Positions 59,529 to 64,000 of a DNA stretch of 64,000 bases are shown here, in pieces. This stretch comes from Brachionus rotundiformis (Eukaryota; Rotifera; Eurotatoria; Ploima; Brachionidae). The notes beneath the pieces were generated by a model. That model was given only the letters and a program-made list of their open reading frames with translations. It did not search any database and was not told where the DNA came from. A program made the translations under genes and the position numbers. Every line of letters begins with the position of its first letter. Positions within the stretch are counted from its first letter, which is position 1. The stretch spans positions 2,049,619-2,113,618 of the forward strand of contig JAESIW010000180.1 in the NCBI GenBank assembly GCA_016802295.1, read 5' to 3'.

Positions 59529-62500
59529 ATGATGAATCGTCATAAAGATGAAAATCAGACCGAAAGTATAAAAAATTCTTGGTACCATTCGAATCCAAAA
59601 TCCCTTTACGATCTCTGTATAAAATCGATATGCGAAAATGTTGACATTATTTTGGAACGTACCGGTCAGAACTCTGGGTCCAAAAAAGTACATTCTAGAT
59701 ACGAAATAGCGACACATGTGGGCCCTTTGTCTAGCTGGATAAGCCAATCGTTGCTAAAGGAGTACCAAGTTTTCTACAACCAGACTCTTGCCAATATGGA
59801 AAGGGATGAATACTTCTCTACCAAGGACTCAAAATTAACCACTAGAAAAAAACCAATCAGCTTCTATGATCTTCTAATGGCTTTTGTCTGTTCCCCTAGC
59901 AAATGCTCTCTCAACCGAATCGACTACAGACAGTGCGAATCTTCTCGGTCTATCCTCGAACAAAAATTAAAACAAAAACTTGAGGAACAGCTGTCCCATA
60001 ACAAAAGACTTAACACCAATTATTTTAAACTAATTCGGAACAAAGATTTTAACCGAGAGTCAAATTTTAATGAAAAGTACCTTTTAAAATCGCTGCGTTC
60101 TCGCCAAGCGGAGCATTTGTCAGACAAAGAACTTAAGCAATTTATCAAACAACATAAAAATATATTCTATTTGGACATTTGCCCGTGCGATTTGTCCAAT
60201 AAAACAGTCTATTATATAAACAAGTACATGGCAAACACACTAAAAATATTAAGATTAAAAAATTGCTGCAATTGGCACTTAAAAAGAGAACAAGTCCAAT
60301 CTCAGTCCCAGGATCAGACCATTTTTCAATTTAACAATGATTTTTCGGACTTGGACTCGGTTGATGAGGACATCGAGGTCGAATTTTCAAATGCTTCAAA
60401 CGAGAATGAGAATCAGGTGGAAATGGCTAATTTAAATGATACAAATGATGAAAATGAAGAGGATGAAGATGATGATAACTTTGATGCCTATCTAAGAGAA
60501 TACGTCAATCGTTATGATCAAAACCCCCAGGACAGTTTGTCCATTCAGGCGCGAAGAAACAGAATGCATCATTGTAGACGAATTAAGAAAAAGTCGCCCA
60601 ATGAATGTAAATTATTCAAACCGTGTAAACTGAAGCATTCTGGTAAGCCAAGGATTAAAAGAGAGACCAGTCCCAGGAAAAAGGTGGAAGTTGAAGATAA
60701 AGAACAAACTAATAATTCAATTCTTAAGTGGTTGGTAAAACGTGCCATCAAAAGTACGGATGACTCAAAGCCAGAAACAAAAAAATCTTATTTAGGTCTT
60801 ATTGAGCAAATAAAGAAAAAGGCTAACTTTTTAGCTGATACAAAAATGATAGATAAAGTGTCCATTTGTTCATCGAATTACGAGGACTACGACATGAAAA
60901 GTTTGAATGAAAAAGAAGAGAAAAAAAGTGATTTTTTTGAGGGAAATTTGGAAAATTTGAGTCAAAACTTAAGTTTGTATTCAAGTGCCTCAGAGGGATC
61001 ATATTCATCAATTAGTTCTTCCTCTTTATCATTGCTATCTTCTCTGTCACTATTTTCCGAGACATGTTCTTGTTCTACTAGTTCCATGTCTAGCTCGTCT
61101 TCATCGGATCAAGATGATGAAGCCTACAAACTATTGGAAAAAAAGTATCTAAAACGCCATTTGGCTAAATTTTCCAAAATACAAGAGAAAAAAGTGGCTC
61201 GACAACAAAAATTGCTTGAAAAAGTAGCAAACTTGGGATCATCACCAATTAATGTCATACAAGCCATTGCAGCCAAAGCTTTAAATTTTAAACTCAAGAG
61301 TACAATTAATCAAGACTTGGAATCGACGGACATGGTCAGTGAAAAGCTGAAGAATGCAGAATTTGAAGAACAAGATGAGGACATGTCTGATAAAGCTGTT
61401 GGACAGCAAAAATCAAAAAGACTTAAAGAAAATGACCAGAACGAAAGTTCAGAGAATGACAAAGAAGGACAGAATTCAAATTTGTTTTCAGTGCTTCGTT
61501 ATTGGATGAGTAAAAAGAGCAATAGCACGAACCATGTTGCCAGTGATAGCAATCAACCATGCTCAAGTCAAATGAGCGAATTGGTTGCAGTGAGCGATGA
61601 TGAATTTGAAAAATCGACCAAAAAACGCACCAAAAATCGTCTCAGAACAATAAGATCGATTACAAATTCCAATTCAAATGACGAATTGAGCCAATACGAG
61701 TCGGATAATTCATCCAATGAGTCCATTTACACATTCAACAGCATTGTTGAAACAAATTCGATGAACAAAATATTTGAGGAAAGATTTAAGGAAGATAATA
61801 AGTCTAAAAAAAAGTCATCTATTGGCAAAACTTTGTACCAAGTGCTAAATCTAACACGTTTAGAGCATTTATGCCTTCGTAATATAGGCGCAAATGTCAT
61901 TAAAATATCAATGTTAAATCAATTACTAAAAAATTTCAAAAATTTAAAATATTTAGACATTTCAAATTGCTGTCCAAATCAGCTTTACTTGGCAAAAAAA
62001 ATTGATTTTATCGAACCACAGTGTTCAGCAAACCAAAACGAGCTGATCGGTTGCTTGGATGGCTTGCTTAGCCTGGCATCAGTATTGACCCATTTGGTAA
62101 TGGCTGATCTTACAGTTGAAGACATTCAGGCCAATTTAAAATACATTCTACATTTAAAATGTCTTAAACACTTGGATATATCAAATTGTAGCGAAAAAAC
62201 TCCTTTGAACCGGTTCAAAAATCCATCTCTATTTCTTGCCAAATTGGTTTTTCATTTAAATAAAATAACTTGGTTAGACATATCTGGCACTAATTTGACA
62301 GGCTCGAATATATTCAAAGAACAAGATGAGATAGATTATATCAAAAAGAGACTTTATGAGGACTTAATTGATGAGTCAGACAACTATGAACGAGTCAGTG
62401 TTGATAAAATAATGACAATTAAAAGCGGAATCTCTGGTCTCATGTTTTTGAATAATGAAAGCAAGTGCTTGGACTTTCTTGGCTGCTTTAGTTGTGACAA

Positions 62501-64000
62501 TTCGATATCAGCCAGAACCAATGTTCCTGCAATAAAAATCGCTGCCGAATCGAGCGAGAATTATTTGTACAATGGACTACAGATGTATTCTAGTGACAGA
62601 CCACTTTTTCTTTTAGATGCCCTCAATCATTTGTTCGAATTGTATCGAGATGATTTTATAGAAGACAAGCTTCTTGGCGGTCACTTGATAATGAACACAA
62701 TGGACAAACATTTGGACAATTCAAGGATTCAAATATCAGCCAGTGCTTCCTTGTTCTATGTGCTTAAGTATTGGAAAGAGGAAAATTTGAACATTCCGAA
62801 TTTTTATCTGCGGCGATTGATTCTCACCGTGATAAACGGAATGGAAGAACACATTGATGAGAGTGCAATGAGACGGAATTGTGTTCTCATAATGTGTAGA
62901 TTGAACTTGCCTGATGATGTTTTGTTTATTTCTGATCGCCTAATTCGAATACTACTCAGAATATTCGATGACTACATAGACGAGAGAAACAAAAATCCGC
63001 AAAATGACAGACCTGAACATTTTGTCCTGAGAACAGCAATGCATTTGCTGAATATCTTGGCATGTAGTGTTCATGGTGCAGATAAAACTAAAGCTGGAAT
63101 GATAAGCATACCAGTGGCTTTGAATTTAATCAGGACTAAGACAAATTTCAAAGAGGCTGATGACATAATGGAAGTTACTTGGAGTTTTTTGTGGAACATA
63201 ACAGACGAAACGCCGGACAACTGCCGCATATTTTTGGACTCACTTGACGGTCTCAACATATTTATGGAATGCATTAAGTTTAAAAAGTCCGAAATTATTC
63301 GTAACATGATGGGTTTGCTAGGTAATGTTGCCGAAGTAAGAGAACTCAGAAATAGATTGTGTAAAAATGACCTTATATCAACGTTTCGTCAGCTTTTATT
63401 TCATTCTGGTGATGGTATTGAGATACCATATAATTCGGCTGGGGTTTTGGTACACATAATGTCCGATGGTCCGAATGCATGGTTTGAGTCAAGCATAACT
63501 GAGCATGATAGACAGTCAGTTATCGAAGATATTGAAACTGCCATTGATAAATGGGATTTGAATTCAGAGCGTAATATTAATTACAGATCTTTTGAGCCTA
63601 TTTTTAGACTAGTGGAAAAATTTGATAATCCAATTTGTCAAAGATGGGCATGTTGGGCTCTGGCAAATTTAACAACCGTTTATGGTAATTTAATTTTTTT
63701 TTTAATTGCCACTTTGCTTTTAAGGTAGATATTTTCAATCTTAAAATTATTTTTTAAATAATAATTTTTATATCTATATCAATATTATTATGAATCTTTC
63801 ACAAAATAAAAATAAACTAATTCAAACTTGAGTTCATATATAAGAAAATGATTGATAAACATAGAAAAAAAAATGAATGTTTTTTAAAATAATCATTGAA
63901 TTTTCATTTATTAAAGAAAGAAATTATTTATTTATAAAAAAAATTAATTTTTAATAGATTTTATTTTATTTTAGGTGATAAAAAAAAGCAAAGTGTCATC
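59529..64000 (+). CDS. ZYG11/ZER1-family CUL2 E3 substrate receptor, 3' end outside window
   Basis: Family members recruit substrates with N-terminal glycine degrons to CUL2-RBX1-elongin ligases. The first exon is 59529-63684 (over 1,385 codons) and a second begins at 63975, joined in phase as VYG|DKKKQSVI, running off the right edge. Residues 25-34 (SLYDLCIKSI) match the elongin BC-box consensus. LRRs occur at about 212-250 and again from about 765 (LEHLCLRN, LKYLDISNCC, LKHLDISNCS). An ARM-like array follows from about residue 1020, ending with the highly conserved FLWNITDETPDNC, GLLGNVAEVRELR, SAGVLVHIMSDGP, WDLNSERNINYRSFEPI and WACWALANLTTVY. Between the LRR blocks lies about 515 residues of Glu/Asp/Ser/Lys-rich low-complexity sequence, absent from the roughly 740-residue vertebrate proteins. 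ZYG11 and ZER1 cannot be separated by eye. Confidence 0.93.
63685..63974 (+). other. First intron of the ZYG11-family gene
   Basis: Donor TATG|GTAATT and acceptor TATTTTAG|GTGAT preserve phase 1 and rebuild the conserved segment after WALANLTTVY. At 290 bp it is longer than most introns here. Confidence 0.85.

Overview
The window is nuclear DNA of an AT-rich invertebrate. The genes are protein-coding animal genes with many GT-AG introns, mostly about 45-60 bp long, separated by long stretches of A/T-rich DNA. A YAP co-activator, a Pax factor, RXR, TACC and a nuclear receptor with two DNA-binding domains place it in Metazoa. The two-domain receptor (first P-box CEACKK, second CEGCKG) points to a protostome. 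Very low GC and tiny introns fit a monogonont rotifer such as Brachionus; a flatworm is the main alternative. Species is not determined.

Layout. 1-4.9 kb: a GGAACG-rich simple repeat and a decayed Helitron without its helicase motor. 5.4-6.9 kb: YAP (+). 8.9-10.8 kb: a Pax gene (-). 10.8-24.8 kb: a 14-kb gene-free interval with a ~180-bp tandem repeat array, microsatellites, and a tRNA-derived SINE-like element lying between two 66-bp direct repeats. 24.8-26.3 kb: an intronless GT10 fucosyltransferase (+). 27.7-32.8 kb: TACC (-), seven exons. 35.1-35.3 kb: a MITE-like inverted-repeat element. 35.5-36.2 kb: a weak coding-like patch. 37.0-37.7 kb: an unrecognised charged protein (+). 38.0-40.3 kb: the two-DBD nuclear receptor (-), eight exons. 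42.3-43.2 kb: fragments of a possible membrane-protein gene. 43.4-45.6 kb: a ten-exon coiled-coil protein (-). 47.6-48.2 kb: UBE2L3 (+). 50.0-51.2 and 51.9-52.9 kb: two tandem TFIIB paralogues (-). 53.9-55.2 kb: RPF2 (+). 55.6-57.2 kb: RXR (-). 59.5 kb to the right edge: a ZYG11/ZER1-family E3 receptor (+, 3' end outside the window) with a ~515-residue inserted low-complexity region.

The genes do not form an operon or pathway cluster; they are unrelated neighbours on both strands. The only clear local duplication is the TFIIB pair. Two nuclear receptors lie within about 20 kb of each other but are not recent duplicates. Exon joins were made by eye using consensus splice signals, frame conservation and family similarity. 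Every CDS given as spliced has a total length divisible by three, except the ZYG11/ZER1-family gene, which is cut by the right edge of the window.
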